This document shows, one piece after another, positions 11,101 to 20,467 of a stretch of 64,000 nt of DNA. Every line of letters starts with the position of its first letter. The stretch's first letter is position 1. The notes under the pieces are model-generated. The model was given only the letters and a program-made list of their open reading frames with translations. It did not search any database and was not told where the DNA came from. The stretch lies in the NCBI GenBank assembly GCA_028752905.1, contig JAQNBH010000007.1:17105233-17169232 (forward strand), written 5' to 3'. Source of the DNA: Cladorhizidae sp. MBARI D1340-BT2 (taxonomy: Eukaryota; Porifera; Demospongiae; Poecilosclerida; Cladorhizidae). The translations under genes were made by a program, and so were the position numbers.

Positions 11101-12859
11101 ATATTAAACACTCTGAGAATATTGACATCTCTATACACCCTACAAAACAATGCCAACAATTATACAAAAATAATTAACAGTTGGCAAATATCAACATAAA
11201 TTTCAGAAGTAAAGACATAAATCCATACCCGAAGAAAACATTAATAAATTAACTGTAAGTAAAATGAACTAAACAAGCTTCATAAGCAGCGCTAACACTA
11301 TATCAACTAGGAGTAAAACTATTGTAACTAGCTGTAGTTGCCACCATCTGTTCTTCAACTAGATTTTAACTACTAAAATTCTTAATCACTGTTGTATCAT
11401 TCTCACTAATTTGTGAATGTGATTTGATTAAGTTGGAAACCATATGATTGTTGTCAGTGACTCTTGCTCTGGATTGTATCTTATATGCTACAGAAGAATC
11501 GAATCTATCACTTGTAAAACTACGACATTCAACTTGAAATACAATGCAATGATTATGCCAACAACAAAATTGCAGAAAAATAACAGAAATGCAGAGAAAC
11601 TATATTCATTGCAGCGACACATGACATAGAAGATGCAGAGGGACAGGCATACAGACAGACAAACAGACCTGGTCTGCAAACCACTCCAACATCATCTCGA
11701 TGGGATCCACTACATCTTCGAGCAGAATGTTTCCAAAAAGCATAGTTGCACTCATCAATTATTTCTGCTCCTTTACAACGTAATCTGTACAGCCAGATAG
11801 TTCCTCTAGAAGTTACATGTTAGAAATGAACAATATGGGAGATATACATAAAAATAGCTGGTTCAGTTAAGTCTAGCCTGATGTTGATGCTGATGCTATA
11901 CTATCATTTAATGATGCCTACTTTTTGTTATATCCAGTTGTTATGAAGCACCTGAACAATGATCTTGCTGTTTCTATTCTAAAATATCACCAATCATTCT
12001 AATCTAGAGTAAGCTGTGTCTTTCACATGGGCTATCTTGCTGGTTGGGACTCCCTCGTAAATCTGTTTATCAATGCGCCTACAACATTATTATATAGTTG
12101 TTTGAACATGTACACTAATACCGTGGATCTTTTCTACCAACAAAATAAGTGAAAAAGAATGCACTGATGAGATAGAACAAAATCTTGGAATACAAGTTTT
12201 AATTCACAACTGTAAAGAATGAAACTAATCTCCTTCTGAGAGAGAGCAGATGATTAACAATTATCTCAGTATTTATGGGATAGCAATGACTATGTCTAAT
12301 TTTGTTCCATATTCCACACATGGATTGGGTGGGAGCGGTACAGGTTGGGGTGGGAGGGTGTTCGCTTAGTGGCATAATTATTGTGTAATAGGTGAGTGGA
12401 AAGTGAAAGCAATGAGTTTGCTGAGAAATGAACTCCTACTACTGTTGACACCTGACACCATAACAAATGAGGAACGTCACCAGCCAGGAGAGAAGGCATG
12501 GAGATTGGTATTGCTGGCAGGCATTCAATGTTTCCAATGAAAATATTAAAAGTTTTGTGCGACACATTAAACGAAGTAGCATAGTTTGGGGAAATATAGC
12601 TCGAAAACATTTTGTGAGCATAAATTACATTATGACAAATTTTTGTTCGTCTGCTTGCTCATGAAAAATATAACACCATTTCAGATGAATTGCAACCTAA
12701 GAGATGGACTTGTTTGAAGGGATCTTCTGTATTCATGTCTATCATGTCTACTACTGGATATTCTTGGTAGCCATTGGAGAGAGCTAGTATGGGAATGAGA
12801 ACGAAAATTATATGCAGTAGCAGTCGAGAGCAACTGTTCCCCTTGTAGTTCTTCAACAT
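1941..12859 (-). CDS. modular cell-surface protein gene: signal peptide, SRCR (half), FN3 x5, Ig-like; 3' end not seen
   Basis: This is a minus-strand split gene. Exons in transcript order are: signal-peptide exon beginning at 12859; SRCR half 11669-11803; FN3-1 11003-11082 plus 10597-10795; FN3-2 9324-9623; Ig-like 7771-8091; FN3-3 6213-6530; FN3-4 5023-5216 plus 4396-4559; FN3-5 2458-2561 plus 1941-2163. Most domain cassettes start and end in phase 1, so the reading frame carries through from the SRCR half to FN3-4. Such mosaics are typical of invertebrate adhesion or recognition receptors, which act at the cell surface or are secreted. Three things are unresolved. The first half of the SRCR domain is not located. 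The exon at 4396-4559 ends in phase 2 while the next one found starts in phase 1, so an exon is probably missing. No transmembrane segment was found before the window edge. The Ig exon holds an in-frame TAG, so the gene may be a pseudogene or the base may be an error. Confidence 0.75.
2458..2561 (-). CDS. exon: first half of FN3-5
   Basis: The acceptor TGTACAG precedes 2561 and the donor GTAAGAT follows 2458. It has 2 nt plus 34 codons, including SVTVSWEQPTTTAYITGYL, the B-C strand region of an FN3 domain with its conserved tryptophan. It joins in frame to 1941-2163. An intron within the FN3 domain is common in animal genes. Confidence 0.65.
2566..4390. other. intron of the modular gene; no clear coding content
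   Basis: The stretch is AT-rich. An exon is expected here because the flanking exon phases do not agree (phase 2 out, phase 1 in), but I could not identify it. The minus-strand open frame around 3382-3612 has low-complexity, hydrophobic composition and no recognisable domain. Confidence 0.4.
4396..4559 (-). CDS. exon: second half of FN3-4
   Basis: The acceptor CCTCATCAG precedes 4559 and the donor GTAAAA follows 4396. The translation contains GVEYHIQVSVTVFN, the FN3 F-strand tyrosine region. The phase-0 entry matches 5023-5216. The exit is phase 2, unlike the phase-1 borders elsewhere in this gene. Confidence 0.65.
5023..5216 (-). CDS. exon: first half of FN3-4
   Basis: The acceptor AATTAAAG precedes 5216 and the donor GTAAGG follows 5023. 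It reads PSPPSNVAAVLITPDTIQVT followed by WSRP, a textbook start of an FN3 domain. Entry is phase 1 and exit is phase 0. An RTKR basic run near its end could be a furin-type site, which is inference only. Confidence 0.72.
6213..6530 (-). CDS. exon: complete FN3-3 domain
   Basis: A single 318-nt exon has acceptor TGTTTAG and donor GTATGT and is phase 1-1. It encodes a whole FN3 domain: PTPWTPARVNVTSTMITVSW, then a Y-rich C-strand, then NANTEYQISVRAEG. The exon-equals-domain arrangement suits exon shuffling or domain duplication. Confidence 0.78.
7771..8091 (-). CDS. exon: Ig-like domain with an in-frame TAG
   Basis: The acceptor TTTACAG precedes 8091 and the donor GTGAGTT follows 7771. The 321-nt exon is phase 1-1 like its neighbours. 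After the stop it reads VDVLCGSYFPVVETDWFY, then a loop, then GGLYTCRANQTS, giving the Ig pattern of Cys, Trp, then Tyr-x-Cys. A TAG codon at 8023-8021 interrupts the frame about 22 codons into the exon. The same TAG sits behind a pyrimidine-rich run and could serve as an alternative acceptor, but that would give phase 0 and break the frame with the upstream phase-1 exon. Confidence 0.65.
8100..9300. other. intron between the Ig-like and FN3-2 exons
   Basis: The FN3-2 exon (exit phase 1) and the Ig exon (entry phase 1) join directly, so no exon is required here. A G-rich tract lies at about 9075-9100. No repeat or gene is recognised. Confidence 0.5.
9324..9623 (-). CDS. exon: complete FN3-2 domain
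   Basis: The acceptor TTACATCAG precedes 9623 and the donor GTGAGT follows 9324. The 300-nt exon is phase 1-1. It reads PTGPPQSFHIAMVNCSAIRA, then EWELP, and later LEASTRYVVSVLAYTVGDGP, a complete FN3 domain with the conserved W, Y and G-x-G positions. Confidence 0.78.
9650..10590. other. intron between FN3-1 and FN3-2
   Basis: AT-rich sequence without coding content. The flanking exons are both phase 1 here, so a direct splice is consistent. Confidence 0.5.
10597..10795 (-). CDS. exon: second half of FN3-1 (divergent)
   Basis: A GCTGCAG acceptor before 10795 gives phase-0 entry. The donor GTGAGTT follows 10597 with phase-1 exit. It encodes a beta-rich segment with TGVTVNITIRPQGRLTDYFC near the FN3 F-strand. 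The start is uncertain: the frame is open upstream to about 10816 and another acceptor is possible. Confidence 0.5.
11003..11082 (-). CDS. exon: first half of FN3-1
   Basis: The acceptor TTTTTTAG precedes 11082. The donor is GTCAGT, a tolerated variant. The 80 nt (2 plus 26 codons) read PKDFLPAPQEFNVINHLRTP then PTLTWK, the first two strands of an FN3 domain. It enters in phase 1 and exits in phase 0, matching 10597-10795. Confidence 0.55.
11669..11803 (-). CDS. exon: C-terminal half of an SRCR domain
   Basis: The translation TIWLYRLRCKGAEIIDECNY then AFWKHSARRC and RDDVGVVC follows the scavenger-receptor cysteine-rich pattern: I-W-L-x-x-x-x-C, then C-x-x-x-x-W, then C, and a D-x-G-V-x-C end. 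The acceptor is one of two overlapping AGs (exon from 11803 or 11805). The donor is GTCTGT with phase-1 exit, matching 11003-11082. SRCR domains bind ligands at the cell surface. The N-terminal half should lie between here and 12859 but I did not find it. Confidence 0.7.
12659..12859 (-). CDS. candidate first coding exon with signal peptide
   Basis: The ATG at 12859 opens a 66-codon frame. A basic N-region is followed by a hydrophobic core (RLLLHIIFVLIPILALSNG), a classical signal peptide with likely cleavage after SNG. The segment after it is acidic (EYPVVDMIDMNTEDP). The donor is not obvious: the frame runs to a stop at 12659, and a GTTGCA inside it at about 12690 would leave phase 1. It lies upstream of the SRCR exon on the same strand, so it is probably the start of the modular gene. 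Confidence 0.5.
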   Translation of the reverse strand: MLKNYKGNSCSRLLLHIIFVLIPILALSNGYQEYPVVDMIDMNTEDPFKQVHLLGCNSSEMVLYFS

Positions 12860-15477
12860 GTCAATATGCTACTGCTATAGAGCCTTTAATAATGGCAACT
12901 TGGGATCAGTCAATCTGTTGTAAGACTTAAAGTACTTGTGCAGAGACTTAGGTGTGACAGTGATGACATTCCTACAGCAGAAACTAATTAGTTTACACAG
13001 GACACATGGAAACATGCTTGTGTTCTTTCCTAATTCTTTTTAATCACTCATTATTTGTTTTCATAAATATTTGGTGATATATATTATTGTGGTTGATAAC
13101 AACCACGAAAGATATTTATCAAGAAGAAAATCGTTAACCATGCTATTACACAAGTGTCTGCTCTGCCAAAGGATGTTGATAGTGTAATAACATGCATAAA
13201 GTATTCAAATCCATAAACATAATTTTAGTATACTCAAAAAGTTTGTCATTTGCCTAAAACTGTTTAGAAGGATTCACTTCAGAGCACATTGTTTGGAGTT
13301 CAGCTTCTAGTTGGAGCAGGTGTGGAAGCTTAGGTGACCAAGCAGAAGCTACAAGAACCAATTTTTCTATAATTATCTAGGGAGGAATTAATCCTGCAAT
13401 CATCACCAATATAGAGTGATATTACTGGCAAGATCAGACTGAGGTTCCTAGATTCTTGCAAATATATATTATACTAACTAGACAAACTTTGTGGGAGAGC
13501 CTCTATAACTGAATGGCCGTCGTAAGTGCCTACAGGCACACACCTTGACATCATTCACACAAACAAAAAAATAGCCAGGATAATTTCATGTTTGCACTTT
13601 GTGTGTGGGCAAGGTGAATTTTGATTTATGTATATCAAAGTTTAACATGAATATCATTTGTGAGTGTTGCCTTCTTGGTGATGATGGTAGGATCTATGGA
13701 TATACCAAATTTCTGGTCTGCTTGTTTCATGCTGAGTGTTACCATATAGAGCTGAGCCAGGATGCTGTGATCTTGAGGACAACTCAATGTCGTCAATGTT
13801 CATAAGTTTCAACTGAGTTTGATCACATTTGTGATATTGAGAAACTCATTAACTGAAAATTTGCATATAATGTGTAGACAAGTATATATCTGTTTCTTGC
13901 ATTCATTGCTATGGTTCTCTATTATTTATTTAACACTATATACCAATAGACGATAATTTTATTGTACTACTAGATCATTCTGCAGCACTAGAGTACAGAG
14001 TTTTATAACCACATCGCAAAAAGATAAATTGAATTTGGATGGATAATAAGGAGTTGTGTATTAAAAAAATAGTCATTTATGATGGCAATCAGTATACCTT
14101 ATGATTATGTGGAAACTAATGGTTTATGAAATTTTACCCTATTATATTCATTAATATTACTAATATGCCAGCTTGTTGTCCTATGTTTTAGGTTTATATT
14201 ATATTCTAAAATTATGCTGCCAGACTATGCCATGGTCTACCACTAACTTTACCTTTTGGTTTCAACATATATATGTATAAATAAAACATTTTTGTCTTGT
14301 TTCCGTTTACTATAGTCAAGCATCCACTTACAAAAAAGTTACTCAGTATCAATTATAGATGTCATTCCTAACCATGTTTATTACTGAAGTATACATATGT
14401 GTCCAGATGTTCACATATATATACAAATCATTTATGGTCACGTTAATTGTCTCAAGAGAAATCTTGTGATAACCAACTGATAATTCTTGGTACCGAAAAT
14501 CTATGGCTTCTTGCTGACTCGGCTCAATCTTGCACCGAGTCAGCATTATATTATATGGATATGGACTAACTGATTTAGAGCTGATTTGAGAAACAGGTTA
14601 ATTGCTGCAATACAATGGGGTCTTCATAGTAAAAATTATAAAAGTTGTATGCAGGTATTGATGCAGATCCTTGACTTTTTATCCTTTTGGCTGTTATACC
14701 TTCACAAAGGATTCAAGACATGCTGGAAGGATTTTTGGAGTTAAAATCAGCCTAAACCAACCGCCATGATTTAAATGGGGGAAGGGGAGGTGATGCCATT
14801 TTATATAAAATGGGGATTCAATATTGAGGGGTGCTGCCATACTCTTCATACTGAATAAAAACACTAGGGTTTGATGGTATTCTCCATTCTCTACAGACAC
14901 TCTTGTCACTGAGCTACAACAGCTAGCAGAAGTGTGATATGAATGGCATTATGTAGGTATGCTTGGTGGTGAGTATTATTACCAGAAAGTGGCTGTGCCC
15001 TATACCAGAAGTGGGAATTTGCTCCACTGAAGTATTTGGCCTGGCATGCAGAATTTGACCCATGGGAACTCCTAGTGGGAGGCGAATGGGTCACCTACCT
15101 CTGGGTGGCACACTGAATGGCACAGAGTGGATCAGATCCCAATGTTTATGTATTGTGCAGCTAGTTAGTCATCATTCTAGTATGTACAAGTGATTGATTG
15201 CCAGTATGTTTGGTTAAATATTAGTGGGGAAATGTGTGGTATGCTCTTACTAACCGCCATTTAACCAAAAGTCTTTGTTGTGCCCCTAGTCTCAACAGCT
15301 ACTTCTCCTTCAAAAGGTTGCTGAGATATAGCTATTCCATGCTCTAAGTCCAAAATGTCAAAACATGTAGTCGATTTCCATCTGAGAATAGAAACACAGA
15401 CACAAAAAGATCATGCATTATCAACTTGGCTTGTGTGATTAATAAGTGCAAAAATCAGCAAAATTAAGGCTAAGAAA
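12860..15477. other. intergenic stretch, no gene recognised
   Basis: AT-rich sequence with scattered short open frames of biased composition on both strands. No splice-bounded exon, RNA gene or clear repeat is recognised. It probably includes the promoter of the minus-strand modular gene just upstream of 12859. Confidence 0.45.
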
Positions 15478-15577
15478 NNNNNNNNNNNNNNNNNNNNNNN
15501 NNNNNNNNNNNNNNNNNNNNNNNNNNNNNNNNNNNNNNNNNNNNNNNNNNNNNNNNNNNNNNNNNNNNNNNNNNNNN
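15478..15577. other. assembly gap (100 Ns)
   Basis: Exactly 100 undetermined bases, the conventional placeholder for a gap of unknown size. Sequence on the two sides may not be truly adjacent. Confidence 0.99.
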
Positions 15578-15979
15578 ACAATGTAAACAAATTTGTAATT
15601 GTGTAATAATTATCCATGTATGCATGAAAGTTCTTGTGTTCCAATCCTTCCAATAATTTTTTTTTTTCATGGACTATACAAACCAGTACTATCCTGCACT
15701 TGTACATTCTTATCAGTACAAATTTTTCATGTGGTAAACGTAACCATTCCAGCATCACAAAGCATTAAATAGCTATTGCTCATTTGATCAAAGATACAAC
15801 TAGGTATATATAGGTTCTTAAGAATAGCAATGCTGGTATTAACTGGCAGTATTGATGTTCTGCGCATGCGTACATGTATGCAATAATGGGTAAAGGGTCG
15901 TGTATGAGGATGTGTCTACAGCTAGTGTATAATGTTATCTAGCTATTGCGCAGTATTGTCTATCTCCCTCCAAGTCTTT

Positions 15980-16215
15980 ATATGTGCCATAAAGGCTGAG
16001 TTAATAGTGTAACCGGTCCGGTGGTTTCCTATCTCTGGTGGATCTTCGGAGTGGTGGGGGGGTGGTTGGGGGGCTGGTGTTTGGGGGCTGCCCCTGTTTC
16101 GGAATGAGGGGGGCAGCTGGTGATGTTGGAGTCTGGTTCGGTTGGCTTGGGTTCGAGATCTCTGGTGGGGGAGGGGTGGTAGGTCGGGTTGGGGAGTTGC
16201 TCTCCTGGGTGGTGG
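15980..16215 (-). pseudogene. Gypsy-2, C-terminal tail fragment beyond the nested insertion
   Basis: Minus-strand frame 16238-16029 encodes a proline-rich, charged tail (HHHPGEQLPNPTYHPSPTRD) ending in a stop near 16029. Its composition matches the minus-strand proline-rich frame at 20680-20462 (QYHPPPSPGRSTN) on the other side of Gypsy-1. The two are best explained as one polyprotein tail of Gypsy-2 split by the Gypsy-1 insertion. No LTR of Gypsy-2 could be paired. Confidence 0.55.
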
Positions 16216-16380
16216 TGTGGCGCCCTGGATTCGGGCATGCGTAGCAGCTGCTTTGATCGTCGTGACTCAGACTATAATATAGATTAGGTATTCGATATGA
16301 TGCTCACTCTGTCTGTTAAATTATAATTGTTTTAGTGTTCTGAATAAAAGATACTATTTGCTAGTTCAGTGACACTAAAG
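16216..16380 (+). repeat. Gypsy-1 5' LTR
   Basis: It starts TGTGGCGCCCTGGATTCGGG and ends about GTGACACTAAAG. The direct repeat at 20303-20467 is identical as read. At ~165 bp it is short for a Gypsy LTR. It contains an AATAAA signal (TGAATAAAAG near 16347). The exact right edge is ambiguous by a few bases because the following TGG is also shared with the 3' copy. Confidence 0.9.
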
Positions 16381-16395
16381 TGGTGACCCCGACGG
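16381..16395 (+). promoter_or_regulatory. putative primer-binding site of Gypsy-1
   Basis: TGGTGACCCCGACGG follows the 5' LTR directly. It begins with TGG, the complement of a tRNA 3' CCA end, in the position expected for a minus-strand primer-binding site. The tRNA was not identified. Confidence 0.6.
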
Positions 16396-16418
16396 TTTTT
16401 TTTGAACACGCAACATTA

Positions 16419-17159
16419 ATGCCTCTTGCCATCGAAGACGTTCAGGCTATTGCCCAAGCCCTTCAGGGGCTTGAGTGCAGACCAGCTGTCAATGCTGTGG
16501 CACTCAAGCTGCCCGCGTTCTGGGTGGCTCGCCCGGCTGTGTGGTTCTCGCAGGTTGAAGCTCAGTTCGCCACTCGTCAGCCCCCGATAGTGACCGACCT
16601 CACCAAGTACAACTACGTTGTGGCAGCCCTCGACAATGCCACAGCAGGTGAAGTTGAGGCCCTCATCCTATCTCCTCCAGCCGACGACCGTTACCTTGCC
16701 ATCAAAACAGCACTCATCAAGGGCCTTTGGCAAAACACAAGCCCAGAAAGACAATGAGCTCCTCTCCCTCTCAGGCCTTGGTGACAGAAAGCCCTCTACT
16801 CCTTCGACACATCCGTTCTCTCAATGCTGACCCGGAGACTCTACTGCGTGCTCTTTCTTGGCCCAGCTCCCATTGAAGTCCGACAGGTCCTCGCTGGTTC
16901 CTCCAATACAGACCTTGATGAGATGGCCACCGATGCTGACCGCATCATGGAGGCTTCCCGGACTACTTTGGGCCTCTCTGGAGTCTCTGGCCTCAAGAAA
17001 GCCAAGCATCCTACCTCTGGACCATCCACGATTGCAGCACTGTGCTTTTACCACACAAAGTTTGGTGAGGCAGCTCGAAAGTGTAATCGCAAGGGCTGTT
17101 CACTCAGCCATCTGATTCCTTCCACTACAGCCTCGGGAAACGACCAGGCCGACCGCTAA
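16419..17159 (+). pseudogene. Gypsy-1 gag-like region, three frameshifts
   Basis: From the ATG at 16419 the frame reads a capsid-like segment (LPAFWVARPAVWFSQVEAQF). The coherent protein then moves to the next frame near 16722, again near 16795 and again near 16850. Each step is equivalent to one extra base, so the three together restore the starting frame. The last part carries [19 protein letters not shown], a zinc-knuckle-like motif typical of the gag of this group, and stops at 17159. Either gag is truly dead or the bases are sequencing errors. Given the intact pol and identical LTRs, error or very recent decay are both possible. Confidence 0.75.
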
Positions 17160-17194
17160 AAATCTCCGCGGTCGGCCACAGGGAGAAAAATACC

Positions 17195-20100
17195 ATGACA
17201 GTTTGGGACCGCCGCTCAGGCCGCACCTACCTAGTCGACTGCGGTGCCGATTTCTCTGTTTTCCCAGCCTCAACTGCCGATAAGAAGTCCCTCTCTCCAA
17301 GCGACCCACTTGTGGCCGCTAATGGCTCCCTTATTAGAACGTGGGGGAAAAGGAACATTTCTCTCCTCTTGGGACACGGTCGTTCCTTTGCACAGGAGTT
17401 CCACATTGCCGACGTCACCGAGCCCATTCTTGGAGCAGACTTTTTCATTGCCAATGACCTCGCCATTGATATGGCCAGACGCCGACTCATTGACATGGCC
17501 AATTTTACAGCGATCCCTACCAAGATCGCCTGCCAACAACTGTCTGTCTCCGGTATCCATGCACCCTCGGTCAATGCCTTTGACCGCATCATTAATGATT
17601 TCCCAGAGCTCCTCATCCCCCGCTTCAAGTCCACAGATGGGAACAAGCACGGGGTGGAGCATCACATCATTACAAATGGACCCCCACTCCATGCACGTGC
17701 CCGACGCCTTGATGCGGATAAGCTGGCCGTGGCCAAGTCTGAGTTCACCAAGATGGAGCAGCTTGGCATCATTCGTCGCTCAAGCTCACCTTGGGCCTCT
17801 CCATTACACATAGTTCCAAAGCCTGGTGGAGGTTGGGGGCCCTGTGGTGATTTCCGTCGCCTCAATGATGCTACAGTGGACGACCGCTACCCCCTTCCTC
17901 ACATCCAGGACTTCAATGCCAGTCTGGCCGGCATGACAATATTTTCAAAAGTTGACCTTGTTCGAGGATACCACCAGATCCCAATGGCACCTGGAGATGT
18001 CCCTAAGACGGCGATCATCACACCTTTCGGCCTATGGGAGTTCCTGCGAATGCTATTTGGCCTCAAGAATGCTGCCCAGGCCTTCCAGAGGTTGATGGAC
18101 GGCATCCTTCGTGGTATCCCATCTGTTTTCGTCTACCTCGACGATATTCTAGTAGCCAGTGCCAACTTCGCGGACCATGCCAACTGCCTGCGCCAGGTCT
18201 TCCAACTCCTCTCCTCCAATGGCTTGGTAGTCAACCGTGCTAAGAGCATTTTTGGGGTATCGGAGCTGACCTATCTCGGCCACTGTGTCAATGCCACCGG
18301 CATCTCACCACTGCCTTCAAGGGTTGACGCCGTGCATGAGTTCCCTGTCCCGGACTCTAAAGCCAGCCTCCAGCGTTTCCTCGGTATGATTAATTTCTAC
18401 CATCGCTTCATGCCGCAACTGGCTAAGAAGCTCTATCCCCTGCATGAGGCAACAAAAGTAAAGGGGCAAAATATCACTTGGACTCCCGAATGCCAGCTCG
18501 CATTTGAATCTGCCAAGTCTGCCCTTGCTTCCGCCACGCTTCTTCATCATCCCCACCCCACAGCTCAAACCAGCATCACTGTGGATGCTTCTGATAGGGC
18601 TGTGGGTGGCCGGCTGGAGCAGTTTCAGGACGGGAGCTGGATTCCAATCGCCTTTTTCTCTCGCAAGCTATCCAACGCAGAAATAAAATATAGTGCCTTT
18701 GATCGTGAACTTCTAGCCATCTACCTCGCCATCAAGCACTTCCGTCACTTTGTTGAAGGGCGGGCCTTCACGATCTACACAGATCACAAGCCATTGACAT
18801 TCGCCTTTGCTAGTGCTGCTGAGAGGTCACCGAGACAAACCCGCCATCTCTCCTTTATAGCTGAGTTCTCCACAGATGTGCGTCACATCACGGGCAAGGA
18901 AAACGTTGTCGCTGACACTCTGTCCCGTGCCGGTCTCTCTGCCATAGCCTTACCTACGATCGACTACCGTCGCCTTGCCACTGATCAGTTGAATTCCAAG
19001 GAGATCGCTGCCTACAGGACTTCCATCACCAGTCTCAAATTCACTGATGTCCCTTTCGGGGAATTAGCTGTCCTCTGTGACGTCTCCACAGGAAAAGACA
19101 GACCAGTAATCCCATCTGAGTGGACTAGGCGCATTTTTGAAGCCATTCACGGACTCTCTCATCCTGGATGCAAGCCAACACAACGAGCTGTCTCCTCTCG
19201 CTTCGTCTGGCATGGCCTCAAGCGTGACGTCCGCCGCTGGTGCCGGGAGTGTCATGCCTGCCAGTCCTCGAAGATTCAGCGCCACACACATGCTCCTCTT
19301 GTCAAGAGAGACCCTCCTGACAGACGCTTCGGCAGCATCCATGTTGATATCGTTGGTCCCCTTCCAACCTCAGAGAACAAGACCTACCTCTTCACAATCA
19401 TTGACCGGTTTACTCGCTGGCCCGAAGTCATACCAATGGAGGATTCTACCACAGAGTCGTGTGCCAAAGCCCTCATCCGCCATTGGATTGCACGGTTTGG
19501 TGTCCCTGAGAACCTCACCTCGGACCGTGGACCGCAGTTTACTTCCCACCTCTGGGCGGCTCTTAACAAGCTGCTCGGAATCTCTGCATCCACCACCACA
19601 GCTTACCACCCTCAGGCCAACGGGATGGTGGAGCGCCTTCATCGGCAACTCAAGGCATCGCTGAAGGGCCGCCTCTCTGGACCGAACTGGATGGACGAGC
19701 TTCCCCTAGTTCTCCTTGGCATCAGAACGGCTTGGAAAGAAGATGTTGGGTGTTCTTCAGCCGACCTTGTCTATGGCATGGGGTTGCATGTACCTGGAGA
19801 ATTTTTCCCTTCTGAGGCTGGACCGCTGAGCTTTCCCCCTCCAACTGAGTTCCTCCGCAATCTTCAGGACACGATGCGTTCTGCCCTGCCCCCACCTCCC
19901 AAATTCCATGGTGAATGCCCGACCTACATACCACACAACTTAGCTGCAACAGGATTCGTCTATGTCCGTCAGGATGCCCATCGTGGTCCATTGCAACGTC
20001 CCTACAATGGCCCTTTCAAGATCCTCGAGACAGCTGGGAAGCACTTCATCCTTGATGTGAACGGGCGCCGGGATGCTGTGTCCATTGATCGTCTAAAGGT

Positions 20101-20263
20101 CGCCTATGGTCACAGGACCTCACCAGCTCCATCAACACTACCTCAAACACACCCTGTTCCACCTACACCACCTACTACTTCTCCTCCCTCAACGGATGTC
20201 AGGACACCACTGCCTACCTCAAGCTTTGGCAGGCCCATCAAGGTCCCACTTCGTTTTCGCTAG
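17195..20263 (+). CDS. pol: Gypsy-1 Pol polyprotein (PR-RT-RNaseH-INT), intact
   Basis: An uninterrupted 1022-codon frame. The protease region has [14 protein letters not shown], with D15; the usual T or S of the D-T/S-G triad is replaced by C. Reverse transcriptase has [15 protein letters not shown] and the catalytic YLDD at 314-317. RNase H has [37 protein letters not shown] and ADTLSR. Integrase has an HHCC zinc finger (HGLSHPGC... WCRECHACQ) and a DDE triad at D718, D777 and E813 (D-58-D-35-E). A GPF-type motif ([11 protein letters not shown]) follows, then a proline-rich tail. The frame differs from the last gag frame, so expression would need frameshifting or re-initiation. The ATG at 17195 is the first in frame but the frame is open upstream, so the true N-terminus is uncertain. 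Confidence 0.93.
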   Translation: MTVWDRRSGRTYLVDCGADFSVFPASTADKKSLSPSDPLVAANGSLIRTWGKRNISLLLGHGRSFAQEFHIADVTEPILGADFFIANDLAIDMARRRLIDMANFTAIPTKIACQQLSVSGIHAPSVNAFDRIINDFPELLIPRFKSTDGNKHGVEHHIITNGPPLHARARRLDADKLAVAKSEFTKMEQLGIIRRSSSPWASPLHIVPKPGGGWGPCGDFRRLNDATVDDRYPLPHIQDFNASLAGMTIFSKVDLVRGYHQIPMAPGDVPKTAIITPFGLWEFLRMLFGLKNAAQAFQRLMDGILRGIPSVFVYLDDILVASANFADHANCLRQVFQLLSSNGLVVNRAKSIFGVSELTYLGHCVNATGISPLPSRVDAVHEFPVPDSKASLQRFLGMINFYHRFMPQLAKKLYPLHEATKVKGQNITWTPECQLAFESAKSALASATLLHHPHPTAQTSITVDASDRAVGGRLEQFQDGSWIPIAFFSRKLSNAEIKYSAFDRELLAIYLAIKHFRHFVEGRAFTIYTDHKPLTFAFASAAERSPRQTRHLSFIAEFSTDVRHITGKENVVADTLSRAGLSAIALPTIDYRRLATDQLNSKEIAAYRTSITSLKFTDVPFGELAVLCDVSTGKDRPVIPSEWTRRIFEAIHGLSHPGCKPTQRAVSSRFVWHGLKRDVRRWCRECHACQSSKIQRHTHAPLVKRDPPDRRFGSIHVDIVGPLPTSENKTYLFTIIDRFTRWPEVIPMEDSTTESCAKALIRHWIARFGVPENLTSDRGPQFTSHLWAALNKLLGISASTTTAYHPQANGMVERLHRQLKASLKGRLSGPNWMDELPLVLLGIRTAWKEDVGCSSADLVYGMGLHVPGEFFPSEAGPLSFPPPTEFLRNLQDTMRSALPPPPKFHGECPTYIPHNLAATGFVYVRQDAHRGPLQRPYNGPFKILETAGKHFILDVNGRRDAVSIDRLKVAYGHRTSPAPSTLPQTHPVPPTPPTTSPPSTDVRTPLPTSSFGRPIKVPLRFR

Positions 20264-20290
20264 GCCTCTAACATTCCATTCTCTTCCACT

Positions 20291-20300
20291 GGGGGGGGGT
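20291..20300 (+). promoter_or_regulatory. polypurine tract of Gypsy-1
   Basis: A run of nine G followed by TTC immediately precedes the 3' LTR, the position of the plus-strand primer in LTR elements. It is nearly all G rather than mixed A and G. Confidence 0.65.
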
Positions 20301-20302
20301 TC

Positions 20303-20467
20303 TGTGGCGCCCTGGATTCGGGCATGCGTAGCAGCTGCTTTGATCGTCGTGACTCAGACTATAATATAGATTAGGTATTCGATATGATGCTCACTCTGTC
20401 TGTTAAATTATAATTGTTTTAGTGTTCTGAATAAAAGATACTATTTGCTAGTTCAGTGACACTAAAG
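20303..20467 (+). repeat. Gypsy-1 3' LTR
   Basis: Direct copy of 16216-16380 with no difference seen by eye across ~165 bp. It is followed by GTGG shared with the 5' flank, then by the proline-rich tail frame of Gypsy-2 on the minus strand. Confidence 0.9.

Noticed and set aside
12010..12085. Possible missing N-terminal half of the SRCR domain on the minus strand
   Set aside because: An open segment (RIDKQIYEGVPTSKIAHVKD) lies after a TGTAG acceptor, but it lacks the SRCR first-half cysteine and V-C-R-x-L-G pattern.
16029..16244. Plus-strand glycine/valine-rich ORF
   Set aside because: It is the opposite strand of the proline-rich Gypsy-2 tail and runs into the Gypsy-1 LTR.
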